Assembly: GCF_040712315.1 (NCBI RefSeq)
Contig: NC_134021.1
Location: 32,895,501-32,959,500, forward strand
Direction: 5' to 3'
Source: Castanea sativa
Lineage: Eukaryota > Streptophyta > Magnoliopsida > Fagales > Fagaceae
DNA length: 64,000 nucleotides
A model generated the notes under the pieces. The model was not told the DNA's origin. It saw nothing but the letters and a program-made list of their open reading frames with translations, and did not search any database. Shown one piece after another: positions 55,035-64,000 of this stretch; the stretch's first letter is position 1; each line of letters starts with the position of its first letter. The translations under genes were made by a program, and so were the position numbers.

Positions 55035-56958
55035 AGAGAGAGAAAAAGTGAATAAATCACTTGGAATCCTTTTCCTTCTACACCTTGGAAGAACCTTTCT
55101 TTTTTGCAAATCCTTAAACCAGTGATGAGGGGGAAGCATTAAAACCGTTTAAGTTCGAAAGGAACATAAGGGCTTTGAGAAGATCTCCAAGAGGAGCAAG
55201 AGAGGTTTGAAGCTGATTCTGGTTCCTAGATGCTATCATGCCATTGCTCTGTTGAGTGGCTAACCACTTAAAGCAATTTGATCAAGTATGACCGGCAATA
55301 CCACAATGATGACAGAGATGTTGCTTCTTTTGTTTAGGCTTTTGAAAGTTAGCCTTTTTAGTCCTAGGGTTTTTAGTTTCCTTCTTCTCAAGCTTAAGGG
55401 GTGCTCCTAAAATGGACTTACCCTTGTCTAGGTTCTTGCTTGCTAATTCAGTTTTAACATCTTTGTTCTCAAAATTAAGGTTATTAACAGGAGGAACAAA
55501 AACAGTAGTACTAGCAAAAGCAATATTAGAGGAAGAGAATTCATACCCCAATCTTATTCGATCAGAAGCAGATTTTTGAATGCTAAGCATCTCATCTAGC
55601 TTCGCACTTGAAGTCCTCTCCAATTGAGCTCTAACTTGAAACAACTCCGCTTCAAGCTTGTTGGTCTTCTCAGCCAAGAAATTGTTCTCGAATCTCAATG
55701 CCCCAATTGTCTAATTAGCTTCATCAAACTTAGTGGAAAGCTCTTCACGGTCAAGTTCCACATCACTGAGCTTCTTGGTGGCTAGCCTGTAGAGTTTCTC
55801 ATGCTTCTCAGAAAGCTTGTACAGTTTTTCATAAGTAGTATGGATATCATCTTGATCATCCATCTTTTCAAACTTGGATTCCACCAGTTCCTCTTCGCCA
55901 TCCACGTTTTCCACAATCCCCTCAGTAGGATTAACAGTGGCAATGAAGGCATTTAAAATTTCGTCATCCTCATTGTCGAAATCATCCTCAGGCTCAGCGT
56001 CGCTCAAAGTAGTAGCAAGTGCCTTACTCTTCCCAATGCTCTTGAGATATATGAGACACTCTTGTTTCATGTGACTGAAACCTTGACACCCGAAACACTT
56101 GGGTCCTGCAGGAACAGTGTACTGACCACCATCCCTAACATCCTTCTTCCCTTTATCTTGGCTCTTGAACTAAGAAGAACTGGATTGCCTACGATCCTTG
56201 TCGAAGCCTTTTCCATTGGCATTTTTCATGAATTTCTTGAATTTTCTGGTGATGTAGGACTTCATCTTAGAATCTTCATCGTCTGAAGACTCATCTATCT
56301 CACTGCTCTTGGCCTTCAGTGCCATGCTCTTGCCTTTAGCCGACTTGCCAATTCTAGTTAACCCTAGCTCATAGGTTTGCAGATTACCAACCAGCTCAGT
56401 TAGAGGAATCTTGTCAATATCCTTTAATTCTTCTATTGCCATGATCTTGGCATGGAATCTCTCGAGTAGAGATCGGAGCACTTTTCTCACAATCTTGGGT
56501 TTAGAAATAGTTTCCCCAAGATTGAAGGCTGAGTTCACTATGTCCTTGAGCTTGGCATAAAATTCATCGAACGACTCATCCTCCTGCATCTTAATTTCTT
56601 AGAAGCTTGTAGTGAGCCTCTATAGCTTCAAATCTTTGACAGCCTGTGTTCCCTCATAGGTTGTCTGAAGGATGGTCCATGCTTCCTTAGCAGTTTTAGT
56701 GGAGGATATCTTCTTGAACTCCTCATTAGTGACCGCACTGAATAAGGCATTCAATGCTCTGTTGTTGAAGTTTGCTGCCTTGATCTTAGCATCATCCCAA
56801 TTGGCCAACGCTTCTTTAGGCTTGGTCTAACCTATCTCTACAACTTGCCACACCTTCTCATCTAGAGACTGCAAGAAAGCCCTCATGCGTACTTTCCAGT
56901 ATGCATAGTTAGTACCATCAAACAATGGAGGTATAATTAGAGACTAACCTCTATCCAT
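55035..56958 (-). pseudogene. Copia-B gag
   Basis: ATG at 56958 (MDRG, then TAG). PPLFDGTNYAYWKVRMRAFL is the copia gag start; ALNALFSAVTNEEFKKISST, KEAWTILQTTYEGTQAVKDL and ESFDEFYAKLKDIVNSAFNL follow as the UBN2 domain. A first zinc knuckle, CFGCQGFSHMKQEC, lies near 56080; an acidic linker, a coiled-coil segment (TYEKLYKLSEKHEKLYRLAT), and a second knuckle, CHHCGIAGHT-stop-SNC, near 55285 follow, where TGA replaces a probable CGA. About 640 residues in total, long for copia gag but usual for the SIRE type with two knuckles. At least six in-frame stops, nearly all of C-to-T type. Confidence 0.88.
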
Positions 56959-57014
56959 GACAATCAGGGGTCAATGGATCACACACAAAGATTAACCCTA
57001 ATTAGAGTGTGTCT

Positions 57015-57026
57015 GCTTTGATACTA
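57015..57026 (-). promoter_or_regulatory. Copia-B primer binding site
   Basis: Minus strand TAGTATCAAAGC, two bases after the 5' LTR; close to TGGTATCAGAGC, complementary to initiator tRNA-Met. Confidence 0.8.
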
Positions 57027-57028
57027 CT

Positions 57029-58049
57029 TGATAGGCCAAATACGAATTGACCCTTGTGATGAATTAAGTTGATTAATTAGCCAAGTTATTAATTAATAAA
57101 ATTAACATGCAAAGCATGGTAGCACAAACAAATCACCAATTAAACTAAGTATGCAGTGGAAAATAAATGACACGGTGATTTGTTTACGAAATGGGGGAAA
57201 CCTACTCGGCAAAAACCCCACCGGGTGATTTTAAAATCACCACTCCTGAAATTCCACTATTATCACAACAAATAGTTACAAGTAAAGGAATCCCAAGTAA
57301 CTTACCAACCTACAGTTGAACCCTTACCCCAATACCCAATTGGACTTGTTCTGTAGTGACAATTTCTCCTTTTAATGCACGGCTCCTAAGTACGTGACTA
57401 ACCAATTACGCGGATCCCAGTACGCGACTTCAATCACCAACTAGAGAAGATTGTTGGCTGCAAAGTTCTTCAATTCATCCACATGATGAAGATCAAGAAA
57501 ATGCTCGATTACAAAACCCTACGATGCATACTACAGAGCAACTTCTTCACAAGAGAGATGAACTAGGGCAAGAACTTTGTCTCAAGTCACAATTTGCATG
57601 AACAAGGATTTCTCAATACTTGTGCAACTTGCGTACCTTTTACGGCCCTTAAAATAATCCTTTTATATGTCTAGGATTAGGTAAAAAGAAGGCCTAAAGA
57701 CACATCCACGGATTGGAATCAAAACAGAACTCAGAATCTGTTTTTCTTAAACCTCGATAGATAGAGGTATCGAGATGATGTCGAGTAGCTGTTAAGCCAC
57801 GGTGCTAGAACAGCTCTTTAAACCTCGACACATGCTAACTGTCGAGCTTTAATGAATGTGCACTTTTCAGCTTATTTCTTGGACAGACTTGATGACTTCA
57901 ATACTTGATCTTGGAACACAGTTTCTTGAAGTATAAAACTCATCCTAAATCTACCCAATTACAAGTAAAGTGCGTTTTGTCAAAGGATTAGCCAATTACA
58001 TAAATAAATGACATATGTTCTTAACAAGTGAAACATATATGTCCTAACA
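57029..58049 (-). repeat. Copia-B 5' LTR
   Basis: 1021 bp, partner of 50328-51348, with the same ends. The promoter and transcript start should lie here on the minus strand; no clear TATA box was singled out. Confidence 0.95.
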
Positions 58050-58054
58050 GGCTT
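58050..58054. repeat. target-site duplication of Copia-B (right)
   Basis: GGCTT, matching 50323-50327. Confidence 0.85.
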
Positions 58055-58256
58055 GAAGAGAATTGAATATAGAGCGTCTGAGTTGCAAACCAAAGTGTAA
58101 TGTAGTGTTTGTTTGAGATAATGCAAAAGACGCTTGACATAGTGCCAATGAATAGATGTGGGGCAATGCATGTATTGAGAAAGCTTGTTAACTATGAAAT
58201 TAATATCGAGGCGAGTTAGGGAAAGATACTTTAAGGTTCCAACAATGCTTCTATAC

Positions 58257-58261
58257 ATACT
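58257..58261. repeat. target-site duplication of Copia-C (left)
   Basis: ATACT, matching ATAGT at 63233-63237 with one change. The surrounding Copia-A frame (..DDVT / MYRSIVG..) closes up when the element and one copy are removed. Confidence 0.75.
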
Positions 58262-58448
58262 TTTTAGTATATAGCTTAGTTTAGTCTAGCCCATCAGGCC
58301 TAGCCCATTATCCTGTACTTGTAGTACACTCATATTACTTGTACTTCACACATATTTAGTGTATATAAGACTCTTTATTGTACAGTGTTATTCACACAAA
58401 ATATACAGACTATTTAATCTTTCTCTCTCTTACTTTATATTCTTAACA
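58262..58448 (+). repeat. Copia-C 5' LTR
   Basis: 187 bp, TTTTAGTATATAGC ... ATATTCTTAACA, with GTGTATATAAGA (58361-58372) as the likely TATA region. Confidence 0.93.
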
Positions 58449-58461
58449 TGGTATCAGAGCC
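58449..58461 (+). promoter_or_regulatory. Copia-C primer binding site
   Basis: TGGTATCAGAGCC directly after the LTR, the exact initiator tRNA-Met site used by plant copia elements. Confidence 0.95.
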
Positions 58462-59011
58462 ATTCCTCTAATTTTCTAGTATCTGTGGTTATCTCTGGCA
58501 TTCTTCTGCTGCCCTTGCCTTCATCTAGTAACCACTGTTAGAAGCAAGTTACCGCCATCAAGCCACTACAATCCTTGGATTCAGTCTGTTCTCTCATCAA
58601 ATCGTTGAACCACAGCCACGAATTTTCACGCACCTACACGCGCTGCCAGAAGTTTCTACAAGTTGAACACGTACTGCCAGTTCCACTGATGTGCTTCCAC
58701 GCACTGATGTTGTTCCACGCACTGATGTTGTGTTGCCACGCTCCTAATTCAATCCGCGTGAAGCCACGCCAGCCCTAAGTGACATCATCCTACCATGTCA
58801 GCGTATTGCATCATCCGCCTATGTCAGCACATGTCAACAGTTGACTTTGACTGTGGACCGTTGACTTTGATTGTTAACCGTTGACTTTTTAACCAAAGTC
58901 AAAATTTTCGATTCAGCCTATCTTGCTCAATTTTTCACGTAGATTCCGTTTTTGGGTTCAGTTTCTTCATTTGAGGTCCCTAAATCCCTCTTTTTGGTGA
59001 TTTTCTTCATT

Positions 59012-60514
59012 ATGGCTCAAGAAAACGAACAAGACACGTCCTATCACCGTTATCCTGGATGGTCCTTTTACTTATCATGCATGGTCTCAGAATATGAATG
59101 TCTATCTCAAGGGTCACAAACTATGGTGTTATGTAACTGGTTTGATTCCCAAGCTAGTGCCAATACCTAAGTCCAAAGCTGCAACTAATGTCGATGCCTC
59201 TAAGACTACTGTTGCAGAGGATGATTATGAAGCACGCCTAGAGGAATGAGAAAGTATTCAGAGTAAAATCTTATCTTTATCAATACCTATGTACCTTCCA
59301 TTCATAGTCTTTTTCCTCGTCCTGGTACTACTTCAGCTGCTTGGATATTTTTATCTAATCGCTACAATTGCACTAATGATTCAAGCCTGGAGTTTCACAT
59401 TGAATCAAAGCTTTATCAAATGCGCCAAGAGACAGGTCAGTCTATTTCTGATTATTATTCTCAAACTTCTTCTATGTGGGAACAACTTTCTGCTGCAAAT
59501 CCTCCATTACAGTATCTTGAGGACATTAAGTTTTTTGCCAAATATCGGGATCATCGTAGATTTATGCATTTCATGATGGGTTTACATGAGGATTTTGAGC
59601 CTACTAGAGTTTTTTTGCTTAGCCAGTCTCCTACTCCTTCTCTTGATAATGCAGTCAAGGAGCTCACCTCTAAGGAGAATCGTCGGCCTATTTATCACAT
59701 GTCATCCTATAACCATGTGTTGGCTACACCCTCTCTTCCTCCACAGCCTTCCATTGCTGCTATCACTGCCCCTCCACGATTAACCTCTGGGCGTCCCTCC
59801 TCTCAGTTTTTGAAAGGCACTCATTGGGAGTTTTGCCATGCCATAGGCCATGATATCTCTGTTTGTCACAAACTATAGAAATTCATGCAAGAGCAGAATA
59901 AAGTTTCTCCTCCTTGGGCAGCTGCTATGTATCCCTTAGATCTATCATTTCCTAGAAGTCCATCTTCTACTTCCTCACATACTACAATTGATATCGAGGC
60001 AATAATTCAACAGGTTTTATCTCGAACTTCCACTGCCCTTTCTGTCACTTTAGGTAACCATTCTTGGTTTTTTGATGATGCATGTTGTAACCATATGACC
60101 TCTGATGAATCACAATTCTCTGATAAGGCACCCTTGGCACATCCTATCTCTATTTACACTGCTAATGGAACTCCTATGCTTGTTAATCATAAAGGAACAA
60201 TCTCTACTCCTAGTTTATCCCTTAGTGACACTTTTCAAATTCCAAAATTGTCCCTCAATTTGCTTTCTGTTGGTCAACTATGTGAATTAGGAGTAGATAT
60301 TCTATTTACTAATCATGATGTGGATGTGCAGGATCCCCGAATGGGTCAAGTGCTTGGGACAAGCCGTAAGGTTGGACATATGTTTGAGGTTCACGACTTG
60401 AAGATTCCTTCACAAGTTGTTTCTGCTGCTTCTATTACTACCACCCTCTCCCTTGATTTATGGCATGCTAATCTTGGTCATACATTTTATCTCGTCTTCC
60501 TGTCATTTTGGTAA
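59012..60514 (+). pseudogene. Copia-C gag and protease
   Basis: Upstream 58462-59011 is leader. ATG at 59012 (MAQENEQDT). Gag is split over frames: YVTGLIPKLVPIPKSKA, SSLEFHIESKLYQMRQETGQ, SISDYYSQTSSMWEQLSAAN, HFMMGLHEDFEPTRVFLLSQ (UBN2 type). The knuckle reads W-EFCHAIGHDISVC; its first Cys is Trp. TAG at 59876-59878 follows. The next open part has WFFDDACCNHMT, the protease site (D-D-A here), then PKLSLNLLSVGQLCELG and LWHANLGHT, the start of the pre-integrase zinc domain, where the frame breaks. The protease would cut the polyprotein in the particle. Confidence 0.88.
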
Positions 60515-61300
60515 AAAAACTAAATTTCCCTTTAATAATAGTGACTGTTTTTCTTCTGCACCTTTTGATCTTATACATTCTGATATTTGGGGTTTGGCAC
60601 CAGTTCCCACTGAGGGGGGATCTCAATATTTTGTCATATTTGTAGATGATTTTTCTCGATATACTTGGATTTATCTACTTCACATAGGTGTGAACTTGTG
60701 TCCATTTACCAAACATTTCATAGAATAATTGAAACACAGTTCAATTGCACTATTAAGATCTTTCGGCCAAATAATGCTCAAGAATATAATGATAAATCTT
60801 TCTTGTCCTTTTTAGATAGTAAAGGTACTCTCCTCCACTGGCCTTGTCGTTACACCTCTCAATAAAATGGTCGTGCAGAGCAAAAACATCATCACATTCT
60901 TGATATTATCCACACCCTTCTCATTTCTGCCTTTATTCTTAAGCGCTTTTGGGGTAAGGTAACACTCACTTCTGTTTACACCATTAATTGTGTTCCATCA
61001 CCGACCACACACAACAAATCACCCCTTAAGCTCCTTTATGGTCAAACCCCTGACCACTCATTTCTTCGAGTTTTTGGTTGTGCTTGTTTTTGTCTCTTTT
61101 CCTCCTCATGAATGAATAAAGCTCCAGACTCATGCTCGTCTCTGTTGCTTCCTTGGATATGGTGTATCCCAAAAGGGTTTTTACTGCTATGACGCCATCA
61201 CTCATCGCCTTTATGTCTCCCGTCATGTAGAGTTCTGGGAACATCGTTCTTTCACAAGTCTTCAGCAGTTTCTTGTGTCCTTTTCCTCAAAGTATCCCAT
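60515..61300 (+). pseudogene. Copia-C integrase
   Basis: The core is spread over frames: FDLIHSDIWGLAPVP (first Asp), YFVIFVDDFSRYTWIYLL, TIKIFRPNNAQEYNDKSFLS (second acidic site region, D changed to N in RPNN), GTLLHWPCRYTSQ and a stop, NGRAEQKHHHILD (third, Glu). Then TPDHSFLRVFGCACF and later scattered frames. Part of the HHCC domain is deleted before the core. The plus strand from 61337 to 61585 (EDFSTSTAYPDDSSPILSPT) is the usual variable linker between integrase and RT. Confidence 0.85.
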
Positions 61301-61579
61301 TTTACTAATCTTTTCCTCCCTCTTTACCCCGAATTTGTGGAGGATTTTTCAACATCGACTGCCTATCCAGACGACTCATCTCCAATTTTGTCCCCGACAT
61401 ATGACCCGCCTATCCTAGATCCTGTAGCATCATCGTCCCATGAGCCTCTTATTGGTCTTGACCTTCGTCGCTCTACTCAGGTAAGCGTTCTTCCTTCTTA
61501 TCTCACTGATTATCATTGTTTTTTTGCTCTTGCCATCCTCTATGAGCCTCATACCTATCATGAGGCACATACTGACCTT

Positions 61580-62330
61580 CTTTAGTAGCAAGCTATGTCC
61601 GAAGAATTAGATGCCCTCCACAAAAATCACACTTAGGATATGGTTGATTTGCCTCCCAGTCAGTCTGTAGTAGGTTGTAGGTGGTTTACAAGATCAAGAC
61701 CAAGGTTGATGGATTCGTTGAACAATACAAGCCTCACCTCGTTGTGAAAGGATTTACTTAGGAATATGGCATTGACTATGAGAAAACTTTTGCTCCTGTT
61801 GCTCACCTTACATCTATCAGATGTCTCATTGTTGTGGCTACCGTTCGCCATTGGCCTCTTTATTTGATAGATGTGAAGAATGTTTTCCTTAATGGAGACC
61901 TCCAAGAAGAAGTGTACATGCAACCACCCCCTAGCTATACTCACTCAGGCCGTCAAGTTTGTCGCCTTCATCGTGCTCTTTATGGCCTCAAGCAGGCTCC
62001 TCAGGATTGGTTTGAAAAGTTTAGCTTAATTGTTACTCAGCAGGGTTTCACTTCGAGTCCTTATGACACTGTTCTCTTTATTCAAAGATCATCTGTTGGT
62101 ATCACTCTTATTCTTCTTTATGTTGATGACATGATTATTACTGGAGATGATTCTACAAGTATCCACTCTCTTTAACACTTCCTTAGTCAGGATTTTGAAA
62201 TGAAAGATTTGGGCACTCTCAGCTTTTTTCTTGGGCTTGAGGTTACCTCATCCTCTGATGGAAGCTATCTTTCCCAAACTAAATATGCTTCTGACCTTCT
62301 CCCTAAGGCCGTATCATAGACAACAAAACG
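61580..62330 (+). pseudogene. Copia-C reverse transcriptase
   Basis: RVT_2 domain. Early part in broken frames (MSEELDALHKNHT, VGCRWFTRSRPR). Then open for 113 codons, 61834-62175: LYLIDVKNVFLNGDLQEEVY (motif A, Asp kept), VCRLHRALYGLKQAPQDWFE (motif B), YVDDMIITGDD (motif C intact). A stop (TAA for CAA, SL-stop-HFLSQDFEMKDLG) and further stops follow. Copies element RNA to DNA in an intact family member. Confidence 0.92.
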
Positions 62331-62379
62331 GTTTCCACTCCCTTGGAATACAATGCCAAGCTCACACCCTTGGATGGTG

Positions 62380-63038
62380 AACCTATATCAGATACTACTC
62401 GTTATCGTCATCTGGTTGGTAGTCTCATCTATCTCACTATCACTCGCCCGTATATTTAACATGTCATGAGTATGGTTAGTAAGTTCATGGACGCCCCTTG
62501 TTCTGTCCATTATACTGTTGTTCTTCGGATTCTCCAATACGTCAAGGGTACACTTTATCATGGTCTTCACTACTCCTTTCGATCTTCTCTCAAGCTCCAT
62601 GCTTATTCAGATGCGGATTAGGCAGGTGATCCAACCGATTGATGCTCCATCACAGGTTTTTGTTTCCTATTGGGTACTTCTCTTGTCTCATGGCGTAGCA
62701 AGAAGTAGGACGTGGTTTCCCGTTCCAATACTGAGGCTGAGTATCATGCTCTTGCTGACACCACCTGCGAGCATGTCTAGCTTCAATAGCTCTTGGCTAA
62801 CAAGGATGCTCCACAGCCCACTGTCACTCCTCTTTATTGTGATAATCATAGTGCTATCTACATTGCTCATAACAATGTCTTCCATGAACGCACCTAGCAC
62901 ATTAAGATCGATTGCCACATCACTTGCCAGCATCTCAAGAAAGGCAATCTTTAGTTATTCTCCATCTCCTTTACAGACCAACCTGCTAATATTTTCACCA
63001 AATTCCAGTTGGCTTACTCCTTGCCACCTCGAGTTTGA
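62380..63038 (+). pseudogene. Copia-C RNase H
   Basis: Readable with several frame changes: RYRHLVGSLIYLTITRPYI, VVLRILQYVKGTLYHGL, LHAYSDAD (Asp), SRSNTEAEYHALADTTCEHV (Glu), YCDNHSAIYIAHNNVFHERT (Asp), HIKIDCHITCQHLKKGNL and a final LPPRV with TGA. This is the standard end of copia pol, eight bases before the PPT. Confidence 0.88.
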
Positions 63039-63045
63039 GGGGGGA
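63034..63045 (+). promoter_or_regulatory. Copia-C polypurine tract
   Basis: TTTGAGGGGGGA immediately before the 3' LTR (TGTTAGTATATAG). Confidence 0.9.
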
Positions 63046-63232
63046 TGTTAGTATATAGCTTAATTTAGTCTAGCCCATTGGGCCTAGCCCAGTATACTGT
63101 ACTTGTAATACACTCATATTACTTGTATTTCATACATACTTAGCTTATATAAGACTCTCTATTGTACAATGTTATTCATATAAAATATACAGACTATTCA
63201 GTCTTTCTCTCTCTCACTTTATATTCTTAACA
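63046..63232 (+). repeat. Copia-C 3' LTR
   Basis: 187 bp, TGTTAGTATATAGC ... ATATTCTTAACA; partner of 58262-58448. Confidence 0.95.
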
Positions 63233-63237
63233 ATAGT
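63233..63237. repeat. target-site duplication of Copia-C (right)
   Basis: ATAGT, see 58257-58261. Confidence 0.75.
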
Positions 63238-63980
63238 TACATCATCAAGAGGATCACCCTCAAAGGCAAAGAGACTAGTTAATAGTGCCATAAGAGAGCT
63301 TACTGGCTTGGCCAAGAATATAGTGTTTTTGAGACAAGATAATGCCCGTAGAATAGGCACAACCTCAACACCAAGAAAGAAATTGAGATTCTCCAAATCT
63401 TTAATAGCGAAATCCAAACGCAATTGCCAAAGAAGATCATCAATAGCAAAGGGTTTGGAGCTAGGAATAATAATAATATCCACATAAATGAGAAAGAATA
63501 TGGTGAATGCAGTACCGTGATAAATGAACAGAGAGGAATCTGACCTTCAGCCTTTGAAACCAAAATTAAGCAAATGACCAGAGAGTCGTGAGAACCAAGC
63601 ATGAGGAGCCTGTTTTAGGCCATATAGAGCCTTTTGCAATTTGCAAACCTGCTTGGAAAATTGGGGATAAGTAAAACCCGGGGATCGAATCATATTAATA
63701 GCTTTAGAGAGATGATCAAGCAAGAACAAATTTTGAACATCAATTTGTCATATAACCCAACCCTTAGAAATCGCAATACATAAAACTGTACATACCGTAG
63801 TGGGTATAACAACTGGGCTAAAAGTCTTACCAAAATCAACTCTAGGTAATTAATGGAAGCCCTTGGCCACTAGCCGGAATACCCATTTAACGTTGATAAC
63901 ATTGCAAGCAACATGAGGTGGAAGCAGAGTCCATATGGAATTTTTAAGAAGAGCATCAAATCCAGGTTCATAGCATTTCA
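63233..63980 (-). pseudogene. Copia-A right piece: reverse transcriptase
   Basis: The minus strand from 63980 downward reads YEPGFDALLKNSIWTLLPPH, NVINVKWVFRLVAKGFH, VICIAISKGW-like motif A region with VQNLFLLDHLSKAIN, FSKQVCKLQKALYGLKQAPH (motif B), SSLFIYHGTAFTIFFLIYVD (motif C; YVD then I, so the second Asp of YVDD is lost), LRLDFAIKDLENLNFFLGVE and FAFEGDPLDDVT, which continues into 58261. Several stops. In sense order this is the upstream end of the surviving Copia-A pol. Confidence 0.85.
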
Positions 63981-64000
63981 TATTATAGTTATCACTTATC
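63981..64000 (-). repeat. 20-bp match to the Copia-A 3' LTR
   Basis: TATTATAGTTATCACTTATC is identical to 49776-49795, which lies in the presumed Copia-A 3' LTR, 50-70 bp from its TG start. The window ends inside the match. Confidence 0.6.

Larger units (their letters stand above)
50328..58049 (-). mobile_element. Copia-B: non-autonomous gag-only LTR element with accessory 3' ORF
   Basis: 7722 bp between perfect GGCTT duplications, with two 1021-bp LTRs. Minus-sense order: 5' LTR (57029-58049), PBS, gag (56958 to about 55035), a non-coding spacer, an accessory ORF (53088-51905), PPT and 3' LTR (50328-51348). There is no protease, integrase, RT or RNase H anywhere inside. Gag-only elements of this type (TR-GAG) are known in plants. 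Its extra ORF lies where SIRE-type copia elements carry an envelope-like ORF. Movement would need pol from a partner. Inserted in Copia-A. Confidence 0.93.
58050..58261 (-). pseudogene. Copia-A middle piece: RT/RNase H junction
   Basis: Minus strand [40 protein letters not shown] and [16 protein letters not shown]: the conserved copia segment joining RT and RNase H. It is cut off on one side by Copia-B (at 58049, TSD GGCTT) and on the other by Copia-C (at 58262). Open over about 65 codons. Confidence 0.9.
58262..63232 (+). mobile_element. Copia-C: complete but decayed copia element
   Basis: 4971 bp on the plus strand, in Copia-A and opposite to it. Two 187-bp LTRs (58262-58448, 63046-63232), PBS, gag, protease, integrase, RT, RNase H in copia order, and PPT. 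By eye the LTRs differ at about 18-20 of 187 positions, and the left LTR has lost its TG start (now TT), so it is old. Short LTRs and the FFDDACCNHMT protease resemble the RE1-type lineage. Confidence 0.95.

Noticed and set aside
61026..61244. Minus-strand frame in Copia-C
   Set aside because: Shadow of the integrase C-terminal region on the plus strand.

Overview
The window is nuclear DNA from a flowering plant, almost certainly a eudicot. It is AT-rich, has GT-AG introns, and carries plant-type L1 LINEs, a Tat-like Ty3/gypsy element with a second RNase H and an antisense ORF, Ty1/copia elements, a hAT transposase relic, a tRNA-derived SINE, Helitron-type 3' ends and many MITEs. The protein style of the retroelements looks like that of woody dicots such as Fagaceae, but that is an impression from memory. 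No intact host gene is present. The only recognisable host gene is a broken MATE (DETOXIFICATION) transporter.

Layout. 1-10.3 kb: AT-rich DNA, a Helitron-like 3' end, then the MATE pseudogene. An internally deleted 5' exon lies at 1932-2055 and six 3' exons at 8580-10274. Between them a palindromic MITE (2213-2543) was hit by a nearly full-length L1 LINE (2544-8317, minus strand) with an 18-bp target duplication. 10.3-25.1 kb: a decayed four-exon hAT transposase (11966-14562), several MITEs, a SINE with a perfect 17-bp target duplication (17986-18148), a solo LTR with a 5-bp duplication (19049-20109), a LINE tail, microsatellites, a perfect 58-bp inverted repeat (23632-23799) and a second Helitron-like end. 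25.1-28.5 kb: gene-free DNA with a pyrimidine-rich imperfect repeat.

28.5-41.3 kb: two inverted halves of a foldback or Mutator-like element flank a Tat-type gypsy element (29081-about 40530, minus strand). In its own sense it reads 5' LTR, PBS, gag, protease-like, RT/RNase H, second RNase H, integrase, an 80-bp minisatellite, then an antisense three-exon ORF of about 0.8-0.9 k residues that converges on pol, then PPT and 3' LTR. Every coding part carries stops, nearly all explicable by C-to-T or G-to-A changes.

41.3-48.3 kb: a hAT-type MITE with an exact 8-bp duplication, AT-rich DNA, and a 5'-truncated second L1 LINE (45248-47890, plus strand) whose RT frame breaks at a run of 14 G. 48.3-64 kb: a three-level nest of copia elements. 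The outer element (Copia-A, minus strand) survives as three pol pieces. It was split by Copia-B (50328-58049, minus, TSD GGCTT), which keeps gag plus a 3' ORF of a plant transposon-associated family but has no pol, and by Copia-C (58262-63232, plus, TSD ATACT/ATAGT), which has a full but decayed gag-pol.

No feature here encodes an evidently working protein. The interest lies in element architecture: the antisense-ORF gypsy with its minisatellite, the pol-less copia carrying an accessory ORF, and the nested order of events.
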